From NCBI RefSeq assembly GCF_900110965.1, contig NZ_FOFO01000008.1:1-64000 (forward strand): DNA of 64,000 nt, in the 5' to 3' direction. Within the stretch, counting starts at the first letter, position 1; each line of letters opens with the position of its first letter. The notes under the pieces are model-generated. The model saw nothing but the letters and a program-made list of their open reading frames with translations, had not been told where the DNA came from and made no database searches. The translations under genes and the position numbers were made by a program. Below are positions 26,847-36,242 of the stretch, one piece after another. This stretch comes from Ectothiorhodospira magna. GTDB taxonomy: Bacteria; Pseudomonadota; Gammaproteobacteria; Ectothiorhodospirales; Ectothiorhodospiraceae.

Positions 26847-27705
26847 TCCCTCTCCATACCGCGTGGACAAGCAGCGGGTACGCGCCACCTTCGACCGGGC
26901 CGCGCCGTCCTATGACGAGGCGGCGGTGTTGCAGAAGGAGGTCTGCAGCCGGTTGCTGGAGCGTCTGGCGTGGATCCGGCTGCAGCCGGCATGGGTGCTG
27001 GATGCGGGCACGGGCACGGGGCAGGGGTTGCGGGGACTGCGGCAACGGTATCGGCGGGCGCGAGCGGTGGGGCTGGATCTGTCGCCGTCCATGTTGCGGC
27101 AGGCGGGCAAGGGGGGCGGCTGGTGGCGCAAGCCGGGTCTGGTGTGCGCCGATGTGGAGGCGCTGCCGTTTGCCGATGCCCGTTTTGATCTGATCTTTTC
27201 CAGCCTGACCATCCAGTGGTGCAATGACCTGGACCGGACCTTTGCCGGATTCCGGCGGGTGCTGGCCCCCGGTGGGCTGCTGATGTTCACCACCCTGGGG
27301 CCGGATACCCTGCATGAGTTGCGTTCCGCCTGGGGGGCGGTGGACGGCCATGCCCATGTGAATGCCTTTTTTGACATGCATGACGTGGGGGATGCCCTGG
27401 TGCGGGCCGGATTTGCGGACCCGGTGATGGATGTGGAGCGGATCACGGTGACCTACCCCCGGATGGGGCGTCTGATGCGGGATCTGCAGGCCATCGGGGC
27501 CACCAATGCCCTGCTGGGCCGGGGGCGGGGGCTGACCACGCCGTCCCGGTTGCGGGCGGCGGAGGCGGCCTATGAGCCGTTCCGCAATGCCCAGGGGGTG
27601 TTGCCGGCCACCTATGAGGTGATCTATGGCCATGCCTGGGTGACCGGGGCGCCGGCACCCAGTCCGATGCCGGCGCGGGGAGTGATCCCCATCGCCCGGA
27701 AATAG
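26839..27705 (+). CDS. bioC: Malonyl-ACP O-methyltransferase BioC
   Basis: The protein has 288 residues from ATG 26839, inside the end of bioH. '[22 protein letters not shown]' is the BioC N-terminal signature. The SAM motif '[12 protein letters not shown]' and '[18 protein letters not shown]' follow. It methylates malonyl-ACP to start pimelate assembly for biotin. The bioH-bioC coupling fits a BioC/BioH-type pathway. Confidence 0.93.
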   Translation: MTDPSPYRVDKQRVRATFDRAAPSYDEAAVLQKEVCSRLLERLAWIRLQPAWVLDAGTGTGQGLRGLRQRYRRARAVGLDLSPSMLRQAGKGGGWWRKPGLVCADVEALPFADARFDLIFSSLTIQWCNDLDRTFAGFRRVLAPGGLLMFTTLGPDTLHELRSAWGAVDGHAHVNAFFDMHDVGDALVRAGFADPVMDVERITVTYPRMGRLMRDLQAIGATNALLGRGRGLTTPSRLRAAEAAYEPFRNAQGVLPATYEVIYGHAWVTGAPAPSPMPARGVIPIARK

Positions 27706-27780
27706 GCGCCCCTCTCCCCCGGCGTCCAGGGGAGCGGCCCCAATCTGCGACGCCCGGACCGGTGGAACTCATCCCGACTG

Positions 27781-27807
27781 TTAGCACTCCAACCCCGCGA
27801 GTGCTAA
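27781..27807. promoter_or_regulatory. CIRCE operator (HrcA-binding site) upstream of rpoH
   Basis: TTAGCACTC, nine bases, then GAGTGCTAA is a perfect CIRCE element. It ends 41 bases before the rpoH start codon. HrcA repressor binds this element in heat-shock operons. No obvious sigma-70 pair could be assigned around it, although TAAACT at 27805-27810 could serve as a -10. Confidence 0.88.
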
Positions 27808-27848
27808 ACTCGCCGCATTCCGCTTGGTATTGGGGAGGATCGCAATCC

Positions 27849-28706
27849 ATGACAACCGCACTGACGCCTGCCGCCCATCGTCTTGCCGTCCCGGTCGGGG
27901 ACCTGGACAGCTACATCACCGCCGTCAACCGGCTGCCGGTGCTGGAGGCCGAGGAAGAGCAGACCCTGGCCCGCCGCCTGCGGGATGAACAGGACCTGGA
28001 AGCCGCCCGCAAGCTGGTGATGCACAATCTGCGGTTCGTGGTGCATATCGCCCGCGGCTATTCCGGCTACGGCCTCAACCTGGGCGATCTGATCCAGGAA
28101 GGCAACATCGGCCTGATGAAGGCGGTCAAGCGCTTTGACCCGGACATGAACGTGCGCCTGATTTCCTTTGCCGTACACTGGATTCGGGCCGAAATCCATG
28201 AATTTGTGCTGCGCAACTGGCGCATCGTCAAGGTGGCCACCACCAAGGCCCAGCGCAAGCTGTTCTTCAACCTGCGGAGCGCCAAGCAGCGGCTGGGCTG
28301 GTTCAGTCAGGAGGAGGTGGACACCGTGGCCAATGACCTGGGGGTGTCTGCCAGGGAAGTGATGGAAATGGAGTCCCGTCTGGCGGGACGGGATGTGAGT
28401 TTTGATCCAGAGCCGGCAGAGGATGATACCTATACGGCAGCCCCGGCAGAGGTGCTGATGGACCAGGAGGGCGACCCGGCCTTATTGATGGAACAGGCGG
28501 ATTGGGGAGATTATCACCAGCACCGCCTGAAGCAGGCGCTGGCGGCCCTGGATGACCGCAGCCAGGCCATTCTGGCCCGCCGCTGGCTGGCAGAGGAGAA
28601 GGCGACCCTGCATGAACTGGCAGCAGAACATGGGGTGTCAGCAGAGCGGATTCGTCAGTTGGAAAACAACGCCATCCGCCGGCTGCGACAAACCCTGGTG
28701 GCTTGA
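27849..28706 (+). CDS. rpoH: RNA polymerase heat-shock sigma factor sigma-32
   Basis: The protein has 285 residues from ATG 27849, preceded by GGGAGGA. Region 2 holds '[21 protein letters not shown]' and '[20 protein letters not shown]'. The RpoH box '[10 protein letters not shown]' follows. Region 4 ends '[20 protein letters not shown]'. It directs transcription of chaperone and protease genes. It is convergent with ftsX, whereas in E. coli rpoH lies downstream of and co-oriented with ftsYEX. A perfect CIRCE element precedes it, which implies HrcA control of the sigma factor itself. Confidence 0.95.
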   Translation: MTTALTPAAHRLAVPVGDLDSYITAVNRLPVLEAEEEQTLARRLRDEQDLEAARKLVMHNLRFVVHIARGYSGYGLNLGDLIQEGNIGLMKAVKRFDPDMNVRLISFAVHWIRAEIHEFVLRNWRIVKVATTKAQRKLFFNLRSAKQRLGWFSQEEVDTVANDLGVSAREVMEMESRLAGRDVSFDPEPAEDDTYTAAPAEVLMDQEGDPALLMEQADWGDYHQHRLKQALAALDDRSQAILARRWLAEEKATLHELAAEHGVSAERIRQLENNAIRRLRQTLVA

Positions 28707-28723
28707 CCCAAAGCCGTCCCCTT

Positions 28724-29683
28724 TCACCGGGGTTCGATGTCCTGCAAATGCTGGTTTACCGTGATCCATGACCCCACCAGGCCCAGCAAGGCACCCACCC
28801 CCAGCAGGGTTAGGGTGCCTTGCAGCCCCAGCCCCTGCAGCGCCCATTCTCCACCATAAAGCCGGGACAGGGTGTGTACCGGCCCGGACAACAGCAGCAG
28901 GGTCACCGTGACAATCGCCACCGCCACTGCGGCCCCCCCCAGACCCAACCATAGCCCCCCGTAGAGAAAAGGCCGCCGGATGAAGGCATCAGTGGCCCCC
29001 ACCAGTTTGGCCACTTCGATTTCCTCCCGCCGGTTTTGTACATCCAGCCGGATGGTATTGCCCACCACCAGCAACACCCCCAGCCCCAATAGCAGGGACA
29101 GTACCACAGTGGCCCGCTGCAGCATGTCCATGATGGCAAACAGCCGCTGCATCCATTGCAGGTCCAGCAGCGCCAGGGCAACTTCAGGTCTTTGTTCCAG
29201 GGCACTGACCAGCATCTCCAGGGCGGTGGTGGCCCGGTGGTCCAGGGCCGGCGTCACCACAATCACCGGCGGCAGGGGATTGTCCTCCAGAATGTCCAGC
29301 GCCCCATCAAAACCGGAATGGGCGCGAAACTCCGCCAGGGCCTCACTTCGGGTGATAGGCAGCGCCTCGGCCACATCGGCACGCTGAGCCAGTTGAGCCG
29401 CCAGAGACGGTACCTGTTCGTCGGTCACCGTCTCTTCAAGAAAGACTGAAATCTGCGCCGTCCGGGACCAGTCCGGGCTGAGTTGTTTCAGGTTGCCCAG
29501 AGCCACATGAAACAGGGTGGGCAAGGTCAGGGCGGTGGCAATCACCAACAGGGTCAGGGTGCTGGAGAAGGGGGCGCGGTGGAGTTTGCCCAGACTGAAA
29601 ATCAGGGCGCGCAGGTGGTTGATGGCATAGGCCCGGAAACGGGCATTGACCGGCGGCTGTTCCAGCCTGCGTTGTCCGCTCAT
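28724..29683 (-). CDS. ftsX: Cell division ABC transporter permease-like protein FtsX
   Basis: The protein has 319 residues. A cytoplasmic tail and first membrane helix (about 38-60) are followed by a large periplasmic loop ('WSRTAQISVFLEETVTDEQV') and three further helices, with 'VGNTIRLDVQNRREEIEVAKLVGATDAFIRRPFLY' between them. FtsEX activates peptidoglycan hydrolases at the septum. The start codon overlaps the ftsE stop by four bases. Confidence 0.93.
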   Translation of the reverse strand: MSGQRRLEQPPVNARFRAYAINHLRALIFSLGKLHRAPFSSTLTLLVIATALTLPTLFHVALGNLKQLSPDWSRTAQISVFLEETVTDEQVPSLAAQLAQRADVAEALPITRSEALAEFRAHSGFDGALDILEDNPLPPVIVVTPALDHRATTALEMLVSALEQRPEVALALLDLQWMQRLFAIMDMLQRATVVLSLLLGLGVLLVVGNTIRLDVQNRREEIEVAKLVGATDAFIRRPFLYGGLWLGLGGAAVAVAIVTVTLLLLSGPVHTLSRLYGGEWALQGLGLQGTLTLLGVGALLGLVGSWITVNQHLQDIEPR

Positions 29684-30348
29684 GGTTCCAGCGCCCGCCG
29701 CTGAAGTTGACCTTCGTGCAGGTGTACCGTGGGTTTGCCCAGGGAAGAAATCAGATCCAGGTCATGGCTGGCAATCAGCACAGTGGTACCCACCTGATTG
29801 AAACGCAGGAATAACTGCATGATTTCCCGTGACAGATGGGGGTCCAGATTGCCGGTGGGTTCGTCGGCCAGCAGGATGGCAGGCTTGTGGACCACGGCCC
29901 GGGCAATCCCCACCCGCTGCTGCTCGCCAGTGGACAGGGTGACGGGTTCGGCCTGCTCCTTGTGCAGCAGACCCACCTTGTCCAGGGCTGCGCGAACACG
30001 CCGGGCAATTTCCGGCTGTCGGTAACCCTGGATCACCAGGGGCAGGGCCACATTGTCAAACACGCTGCGATCATGGAGTAAATGATGATCCTGGAAGATG
30101 ATACCGATCCGCCGCCTGAAATAAGGCACCTGCCGGGCGGACAGGACGGCCAGATCCTGACCATTGACCAGAATCTGGCCGCGACTGGGGCGTTCGATCA
30201 GGGCGATGAGCTTGAGCAGGGTGCTCTTGCCGGCCCCGGAATGGCCGGTGAGAAAGGCCATTGCCCCCCGGTCCAGGCTCAGGCTGACCCGGGCCAGGGC
30301 TTCATGGCCATTGGGATAACGCTTGCTGACATTGCGCAGTAGGATCAT
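29680..30348 (-). CDS. ftsE: Cell division ATP-binding protein FtsE
   Basis: The protein has 222 residues. Walker A 'GHSGAGKSTLLKLI', ABC signature 'LSTGEQQR' and Walker B 'ILLADEPTGNLDP' are intact, so it should hydrolyse ATP. It drives FtsX at the division site. It lies eight bases after ftsY and overlaps ftsX, giving the standard ftsY-ftsE-ftsX operon. Confidence 0.95.
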   Translation of the reverse strand: MILLRNVSKRYPNGHEALARVSLSLDRGAMAFLTGHSGAGKSTLLKLIALIERPSRGQILVNGQDLAVLSARQVPYFRRRIGIIFQDHHLLHDRSVFDNVALPLVIQGYRQPEIARRVRAALDKVGLLHKEQAEPVTLSTGEQQRVGIARAVVHKPAILLADEPTGNLDPHLSREIMQLFLRFNQVGTTVLIASHDLDLISSLGKPTVHLHEGQLQRRALEP

Positions 30349-30356
30349 CTTGAGAC

Positions 30357-31715
30357 CTAGTCCCGATCCGACAGCAAGGCCCTGGCAAAATCTTCGGCAT
30401 CAAACGTCCGCAGATCCTCGATCTTTTCTCCCACACCGATGAAGCGCACCGGCACCTTCACCTGATCGGCAATGGCAAACAGGATACCGCCCTTGGCGGT
30501 GCCATCCAGTTTGGTGACGGCAATGCCGGTCAGGCCCATGGCCTGATGGAACTCTCTGGCCTGATTGAGGGCATTTTGACCCGTGCCGGCATCCACCACC
30601 AGCAGCACTTCATGGGGGGCATCCGGCACCTGACGCTGGATCACCCGTTTGACCTTTTTGAGTTCATCCATCAGGTTGGACTGGGTATGCAGGCGTCCGG
30701 CTGTATCGGCAATGAGCACGTCCATGCCCCTGGCCCTGGCGGCCTGGAGGGCATCGAAAATCACCGATGCCGAATCTGCCCCCTGTCCCTGGGCAATGAC
30801 CGGCGCCTGATTGCGTTCGCCCCAGGTTTGTAACTGTTCCACGGCGGCGGCCCGGAAGGTATCGCCGGCGGCCAGCATCACCGACTGGCCCTGTTGACGC
30901 AGGTGATGGGTGAGCTTGCCGATGGTGGTGGTTTTGCCGGCCCCGTTGATCCCCAGCACCAGGATCACATAGGGTGTCTTTTCGGCGTCGATCTTCAGCG
31001 GCTGTTGTACCGGCTTGAGCACGTCCACCATGGCCCCTTCCAGGGCCTTGACCAGGGCGTCTGCGTCCTTGAGTTCCTTGCGGGCCACCCGGCGGGTGAG
31101 TCCATCCAGAATGGTTTCTGTGGCTTCAATGCCCACATCGGCCATGAGCAGACGGGTTTCCAGCTCTTCGAGCAGTTCGTCATCGATGGTCTTTTTGCCC
31201 AGCACCAGCCCTGCCATACCCTCGGTGAGGGTGGAGGAGGTTTTGGACAACCCTTTGCGCAGGCGGGAGAATAGTCCTTTTTTTGAGGTGTCGGTGTCCT
31301 TGTCCCCGTCGCTGTCGGCCTTGTCACTGTCAGCCTTGATCGGGGCTGTTGCGGCAGGCTTGTCCTCGGCCACAACCGGGGCGGTCAGGGGCGGTGCCGG
31401 GGGCTTGGCCGGGGCCGCAGGGGCCACGGTGGATGCCGGGGGCCTGGGTGGAGCCGCCGGGGCCACGGTGGGTGCCGGAGGCTTGGCTGGAGGGGCGTCC
31501 GCTGTGGGCGGTTTGGGGACAGGCTCCGGGGGAGATGCCGCCGGGGGAGAATCCGGTGATGGCCCTGACCCTGCCTTGGCGGATTTTTCGGAACGGGTAT
31601 CCTCGGGCGCCTTGATGATCTCCAGGCCCTCGATGATCTCCAGGGATTCCACGGACTCAGCGGCCTTCTGAGGCGGCTGATCGACAGGTTTTTTCTTCTT
31701 GCGGAAACCGAACAT
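30357..31715 (-). CDS. ftsY: Signal recognition particle receptor FtsY
   Basis: The protein has 452 residues from MFGFRKKKK at 31715; an upstream ATG at 31754 is less likely. A Pro/Ala-rich, charged A domain (about 15-145) precedes the N and G domains. GTPase motifs are 'GINGAGKTTTIGKL', 'DTAGRLHTQSNLMDEL' and 'TKLDGTAKGG'. It receives SRP-ribosome complexes at the inner membrane. The gene is divergent from the M16 peptidase genes. Confidence 0.95.
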   Translation of the reverse strand: MFGFRKKKKPVDQPPQKAAESVESLEIIEGLEIIKAPEDTRSEKSAKAGSGPSPDSPPAASPPEPVPKPPTADAPPAKPPAPTVAPAAPPRPPASTVAPAAPAKPPAPPLTAPVVAEDKPAATAPIKADSDKADSDGDKDTDTSKKGLFSRLRKGLSKTSSTLTEGMAGLVLGKKTIDDELLEELETRLLMADVGIEATETILDGLTRRVARKELKDADALVKALEGAMVDVLKPVQQPLKIDAEKTPYVILVLGINGAGKTTTIGKLTHHLRQQGQSVMLAAGDTFRAAAVEQLQTWGERNQAPVIAQGQGADSASVIFDALQAARARGMDVLIADTAGRLHTQSNLMDELKKVKRVIQRQVPDAPHEVLLVVDAGTGQNALNQAREFHQAMGLTGIAVTKLDGTAKGGILFAIADQVKVPVRFIGVGEKIEDLRTFDAEDFARALLSDRD

Positions 31716-31780
31716 GCGCTGATGGAGTCTACGGTGATGTTCAAGAGCCCACATCCTACCACTGAGGGACGCTTGCTGAA

Positions 31781-33160
31781 ATGAAACATCAAACGCCTTG
31801 GATCAGTCTGTTATTGGTACTGCTACTGTTACCCGGTGGGTTATGGGCCACCGAAAGCAGCCCTGTACATGAGTTCATGCTGGATAACGGCATGAAAGTG
31901 CTGGTGCTGCCGGATCGACGGGCGCCGGTGGTGGCGTCCATGGTCTGGTACCGGGTGGGTTCCGGTCACGAACATGGGGGTATCACCGGCATTTCCCATG
32001 CCCTGGAACATATGATGTTCAAGGGCACCCATGCCCATCCTGCCGGGGAATTTTCCCGCATCATCGCCAGCCTGGGCGGGCGGGAAAATGCCTTTACCAG
32101 CCGGGACTACACCGCCTATTTCCAGCAACTGGCCGCCGAACATCTGGAAACGGCCCTGAAGCTGGAAGCGGACCGGATGCAGCATCTGGCCTTGCCGGAA
32201 GATGAATTTATCCAGGAGATGCGGGTGGTGCGGGAGGAACGGCGGCTGCGAACCGAGGACAACCCCAACGCCCTGACCTTTGAGCATTTCAATGCCGTCG
32301 CCTGGCTCAACAGCCCTTACGGTATTCCCATCATCGGCTGGATGGGGGACATCGACGAATACACGGTGGCCGACCTGCGGGACTGGTATGACCGTTGGTA
32401 TGCCCCCAACAACGCCATCCTGGTGGTGGTGGGCGATGTGGAGCCAGAGGCTGTACACCATCTGGCCAGCACCCATTTTGGCCCGATTCCGGCCCGGGAT
32501 CTGCCGGTGGTGAAATCCCGCACCGAGACCCCGCAACGGGGGGAACGGCGGATCACGGTCCGGGCACCGGCCCAGGTGCCCTATCTGCTGATGGGCTACA
32601 AGGTGCCGGTGATCATGACTGCCGAGGAAGACTGGGTGCCTTATGCCCTGCAGGTGGCCGCCGGCGTGCTCAATGGAGGACAAAGTGCCCGCTTTGCCCG
32701 GGAGCTGGTGCGGGAGCGGGAACTGGTGGCTTCTGCCAGTGCCGGATATAACCCCCTATCACGGCTCGATAACCTGTTCGTGCTCAGCGCCACCCCTTCT
32801 GCCGGGGTGGATCGGGCCGAGGTGGAAGCGGCCCTCACCGAGTCCCTGGAGCGACTCAAGGACGAGCCGGTCAGCGCCGCCGAACTGGAGCGGGTGAAGG
32901 CCCAGGTGGTGGCCCGGGAGGTGTATCGCCGGGATTCCATCATGGGACAGGCCATGGGGCTGGGGATGCTGGAGAGTGTGGGATTGTCCTGGCAACTGGG
33001 GGACGAGTTTGCCGAGCGCATCCGGGCGGTGACCCCGGAGCAGGTGCAGGCGGTGGCCCGGCGCTATTTTGACGTGGACCAGCGCACGGTGGCCTGGCTG
33101 GACCCCCTGCCCATCGACCCGGACAATCCGCCGGGGTATTTCGACGGCCATCTGCGCTGA
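31781..33160 (+). CDS. M16 family zinc metallopeptidase, catalytic subunit
   Basis: This 459-residue secreted protein has a signal peptide (about 1-24). The inverted zinc motif HxxEH is present in 'GISHALEHMMFKGT', with the distal Glu in 'REERRLRTEDNP'. A second M16 C domain occupies about 200-385 ('YLLMGYKVPV'). It resembles periplasmic PqqL/zinc-protease types. It is followed 30 bases on by a paralogue lacking the motif. The two probably form a heterodimeric peptidase, as in mitochondrial processing peptidase; the substrate is unknown. Confidence 0.88.
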   Translation: MKHQTPWISLLLVLLLLPGGLWATESSPVHEFMLDNGMKVLVLPDRRAPVVASMVWYRVGSGHEHGGITGISHALEHMMFKGTHAHPAGEFSRIIASLGGRENAFTSRDYTAYFQQLAAEHLETALKLEADRMQHLALPEDEFIQEMRVVREERRLRTEDNPNALTFEHFNAVAWLNSPYGIPIIGWMGDIDEYTVADLRDWYDRWYAPNNAILVVVGDVEPEAVHHLASTHFGPIPARDLPVVKSRTETPQRGERRITVRAPAQVPYLLMGYKVPVIMTAEEDWVPYALQVAAGVLNGGQSARFARELVRERELVASASAGYNPLSRLDNLFVLSATPSAGVDRAEVEAALTESLERLKDEPVSAAELERVKAQVVAREVYRRDSIMGQAMGLGMLESVGLSWQLGDEFAERIRAVTPEQVQAVARRYFDVDQRTVAWLDPLPIDPDNPPGYFDGHLR

Positions 33161-33190
33161 TGGTCTGATTCGCCCATTTTGAAGGAAGGC

Positions 33191-34525
33191 ATGCTCAACA
33201 TGACGACATTTTCCTCTCTGCCCCGTCCCGGCTGGGGACTGTGCCTGCTGGCCCTGCTGGTCACCCTGACCACTCCGGCGGCCGCCACCACGGTCCAGCA
33301 TTGGGAAACCGACAACGGCCTCCAGGTCTATTTCGTGCCATCGCCGGCCTTGCCCATGGTGGATATCCGGCTGGTGTTCAATGCCGGCAGCGCCAGAGAC
33401 GGGGATCATCCTGGCCTGGCCCGCCTGACCAACACCCTGTTGCGGGATGGTGCCGGGGATTGGGATGCCGATACCATCGCCCAGCGGTTGGAGGAGGTGG
33501 GCGCCCAGTTGAGTACCAGTTCGGAACGGGACATGGCCATCCTCAATCTGCGCACCCTGACCGAACCGGACTGGCTGGAGACGGCAGTGGAGACCCTGGT
33601 CACTGTGGTTGGCCAGCCGACATTGACGCAGCGGGGTCTGGATCGAACCCGGCGTCAGGCCCTGGTGGCCCTGCAGGCCCAGCAGCAAAATCCAGGGGCC
33701 ATAGCCAGACGGACCTTCTTCGAGACGGTGTATGCCGGACATCCCTATGCCCATCCCCCTCTGGGCACTGAGGCGGGATTGGCCGGCATCACCCCGGCGC
33801 ATCTGAGCACCTTCCACCAGACCTACTACGTGGCCCGCAACGGCATCCTGGCCCTGGTGGGCGGGCTGGACCGGGATCAGGCCGAGGCCCTGGCGGAACG
33901 CATTGCCGCTGCCCTGCCAGAAGGTGAGCCAGCCCCGGCGCTGCCCCAGGTGGCCCTGCCCGAGGCGGAGCAGACCATCCGGGTGCATTTTCCCTCCGAA
34001 CAGGTCCACATCTTCATGGGCCATCCCGGTATGATCCGGGGGGATGAGGACTATTTTCCCCTGTATGTGGGCAACCATCGCCTGGGTGGGGGCGGGTTCA
34101 CTTCCCGGCTGATGGATGAAGTCCGTACCCAGCGGGGCCTGGCCTATAGTGTTTATAGCCACTTCTCTCCCATGGCCGCAGCGGGGCCGTTTTTGATGGG
34201 CATGCAGACCCAGGTGACCCAGGCGGACGAAGCGGTGGCGGTGATGCGTCAGACGTTGGAGACGTTTGTGGCCAGCGGCCTGGATGAGGATGAACTCAAA
34301 GCAGCCCAGGCCAATATTGTGGGCGGTTTCCCCCTGCGCACCGCCAGCAACTCGGGCATTTTGGACCATGTGGCCATGATGGGATTTTACCGATTGCCGC
34401 TGGATTATCTGGACACCTTTACCGATCAGGTGGAAGCGCTGGACCCGGTCACGGTGAATGAAGCCTTTGCCCGCCGGGTAGACCCCACCCGGCTGGTCAC
34501 GGTGATCGTCGGTGGGACCGACTGA
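33191..34525 (+). CDS. M16 family peptidase homologue lacking the zinc site
   Basis: The protein has 444 residues from ATG 33191, just after GAAGGAAGGC; ATG 33200 is an alternative. A signal peptide is present (to about 'TTPAAA'). The region equivalent to HxxEH reads 'HPGLARLTNTLL', so the Glu and second His are gone. The C-terminal domain keeps 'GGGGFTSRLMDEVRTQRGLAYSVYS', typical of the non-catalytic subunit. It should pair with the catalytic gene upstream. It overlaps rsmD by one base. Confidence 0.85.
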   Translation: MLNMTTFSSLPRPGWGLCLLALLVTLTTPAAATTVQHWETDNGLQVYFVPSPALPMVDIRLVFNAGSARDGDHPGLARLTNTLLRDGAGDWDADTIAQRLEEVGAQLSTSSERDMAILNLRTLTEPDWLETAVETLVTVVGQPTLTQRGLDRTRRQALVALQAQQQNPGAIARRTFFETVYAGHPYAHPPLGTEAGLAGITPAHLSTFHQTYYVARNGILALVGGLDRDQAEALAERIAAALPEGEPAPALPQVALPEAEQTIRVHFPSEQVHIFMGHPGMIRGDEDYFPLYVGNHRLGGGGFTSRLMDEVRTQRGLAYSVYSHFSPMAAAGPFLMGMQTQVTQADEAVAVMRQTLETFVASGLDEDELKAAQANIVGGFPLRTASNSGILDHVAMMGFYRLPLDYLDTFTDQVEALDPVTVNEAFARRVDPTRLVTVIVGGTD

Positions 34526-35109
34526 TGGGAGCCCGTCCGGCAAAACATCCCCGACCCGGTGCGCCGGGTCGGCTGCGCATCATCGGGGGGCAATGGCGCA
34601 GTCGGCGTCTGCCGGTGCCCGATGGCCCCGGCCTGCGGCCTACCCCGGACCGGGTACGGGAAACCCTGTTTAACTGGTTGCAGCCGATGATCAGCGGCGC
34701 CCGCTGTCTGGATCTGTTTGCCGGCAGTGGTGCGCTGGGATTTGAAGCCGCTTCCCGGGGGGCGGCCACAGTGGTGATGGTGGAGCGGGACGGGCGGGTA
34801 GCGGCCCATCTCAAGACTCAGGTGACGGCATTGGGGGCGGCCCATGTGGAGATTCTGGCCCGGGATGGACTGACCTATCTGGCCACCTGTGATGATGGGT
34901 TTGACCTGGTGTTTCTGGACCCCCCCTATGGTAAGGGGCTGCTGTCCGGGTGTCTGGTTCATCTGAGCCGCCCTGGTCTGCTGCGGCCTGGTGCCCGTGT
35001 TTATCTGGAACAAGCCCTGTCAGAACCAGCACCGGAACTGCCGACGGGGTGGACCGTGGTGAAAGAAACCCAGGCCGGCGAAGTGCTTGGCCGGTTGGTG
35101 GCCACATGA
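34525..35109 (+). CDS. rsmD: 16S rRNA m2G966 methyltransferase RsmD
   Basis: The protein has 194 residues. 'LRIIGGQWRSRRLPVPDGPGLRPTPDRVRETLFNWL' is the RsmD signature region. 'CLDLFAGSGALGFEAASRGA' is the SAM motif and 'VFLDPPYGKGLL' is the DPPY catalytic motif. It starts at TGATG with the M16 stop and overlaps the next gene by four bases. In E. coli rsmD lies by ftsY, which is also close here. Confidence 0.94.
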   Translation: MGARPAKHPRPGAPGRLRIIGGQWRSRRLPVPDGPGLRPTPDRVRETLFNWLQPMISGARCLDLFAGSGALGFEAASRGAATVVMVERDGRVAAHLKTQVTALGAAHVEILARDGLTYLATCDDGFDLVFLDPPYGKGLLSGCLVHLSRPGLLRPGARVYLEQALSEPAPELPTGWTVVKETQAGEVLGRLVAT

Positions 35110-35987
35110 GCCTGTGGCCCGCCCTGTGTGATGAAATTACCCGTGCCACTGGCCGCCCCTTCCGGCTCCAGAACCGGCGGGGCGCTGCCGGAGGCTGTAT
35201 CAATGAAACGGCCCTGCTCCAGGGGCAGGACGGTCGCCGCTTTTTCGTCAAGCTCAATGATCCCCAACAGGCTTTCATGTTTGCCGCCGAGGCAGAGGGT
35301 CTGCTGGCCCTGAGGGCACCGGGCGCCATCCGGGTGCCTGAACCCCTATGTCATGGGGTGGTGGCGGGGCGCAGTTTTTTGGTGATGGAACATCTGCCCC
35401 TGGGTGGTCCCTCCCATCCTGCCCGGTTCGGGGCGCAACTGGCGGCCCTGCACCGGCATACGGCCCCCCGGTTTGGCTGGCACCGGGACAATACCATCGG
35501 CAGTACGCCCCAGATCAATACCTGGTGCGACGACTGGGTGAGCTTCTATCGGGAGCATCGACTGGGTTTCCAGATCCGGCGGGCGGCCCAGGGCGGGGGG
35601 GGAACCGGGTTGATCGACGCCGTGGAGCGGCTCATGGCGGCATTGCCGGCATTGTTTTCCGGTTACCAGCCGGTGGCTTCGGTGCTGCATGGGGATCTGT
35701 GGAGCGGTAACCACGATACCGACCAGCAAGGCCAGCCGGTGATTTTCGATCCGGCGGTGTATTACGGTGACCGGGAGGCTGACGTGGCCATGACCGAGCT
35801 GTTTGGAGGCTGTACCCCGGCGTTTTATGCCGCTTACGATGAGGCCTGGCCCCTGGACCCGGGATATCGGGTGCGGCGGGATATGTATAACCTGTATCAC
35901 CTGCTCAATCACTTCAATCTGTTTGGCGGCGGTTATGCCGGACAATCAGAGCGGGTGGCCCGACGGTTATTGGCGGAAGCGGAATAA
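35106..35987 (+). CDS. Fructosamine kinase family protein
   Basis: The protein has 293 residues from ATG 35106, four bases inside rsmD. The kinase fold is shown by 'FFVKLND', 'LVMEHLPLGG', the catalytic 'VLHGDLWSGNHDTD' and 'IFDPAVYYGDREADVAMTELFGG', all typical of the fructosamine/ketosamine-3-kinase family (YniA type in E. coli). Members phosphorylate protein-bound or free ketoamines so that glycation can be reversed. Cytoplasmic. The actual substrate is not known. Confidence 0.9.
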   Translation: MSLWPALCDEITRATGRPFRLQNRRGAAGGCINETALLQGQDGRRFFVKLNDPQQAFMFAAEAEGLLALRAPGAIRVPEPLCHGVVAGRSFLVMEHLPLGGPSHPARFGAQLAALHRHTAPRFGWHRDNTIGSTPQINTWCDDWVSFYREHRLGFQIRRAAQGGGGTGLIDAVERLMAALPALFSGYQPVASVLHGDLWSGNHDTDQQGQPVIFDPAVYYGDREADVAMTELFGGCTPAFYAAYDEAWPLDPGYRVRRDMYNLYHLLNHFNLFGGGYAGQSERVARRLLAEAE

Positions 35988-36242
35988 TTAATTGACCAGC
36001 CCGTATTGCCGCAGCTTCTTGCGCAGGGTACCCCGGTTAAGCCCCAGATACTGGGCGGCGCGGCTCTGGTTGCCGTCACAATGTCTGAGCACAGAGGCCA
36101 GCAAAGGCCGCTCCACTTCCTCCATCACCAACCGATACACGTTGTCCGGTTCATGGCCGTCCAGATGGGCAAAATAGTCCTCCAGCGCCTGATGCACTGC
36201 CCGGGCCAGGGTTTCACTGTCTGCTTTGATGCCATGGGTCAT
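35988..36242 (-). CDS. fis: DNA-binding protein Fis
   Basis: The protein has 84 residues from ATG 36242, with the ATG four bases inside dusB. The helix-turn-helix 'GNQSRAAQYLGLNRGTLRKKLRQYGL' is highly conserved and the dimer helices 'YFAHLDGHEPDNVYRLVMEEVERPLL' precede it. It is shorter at the N-terminus than E. coli Fis (98 residues). Fis is a nucleoid and growth-phase regulator. The dusB-fis operon is classical. Confidence 0.95.
   Translation of the reverse strand: MTHGIKADSETLARAVHQALEDYFAHLDGHEPDNVYRLVMEEVERPLLASVLRHCDGNQSRAAQYLGLNRGTLRKKLRQYGLVN

Noticed and set aside
32759-34543. A 594-codon reverse frame opposite the M16 genes
   Set aside because: No recognisable domain and composition typical of a shadow; the forward genes are intact.
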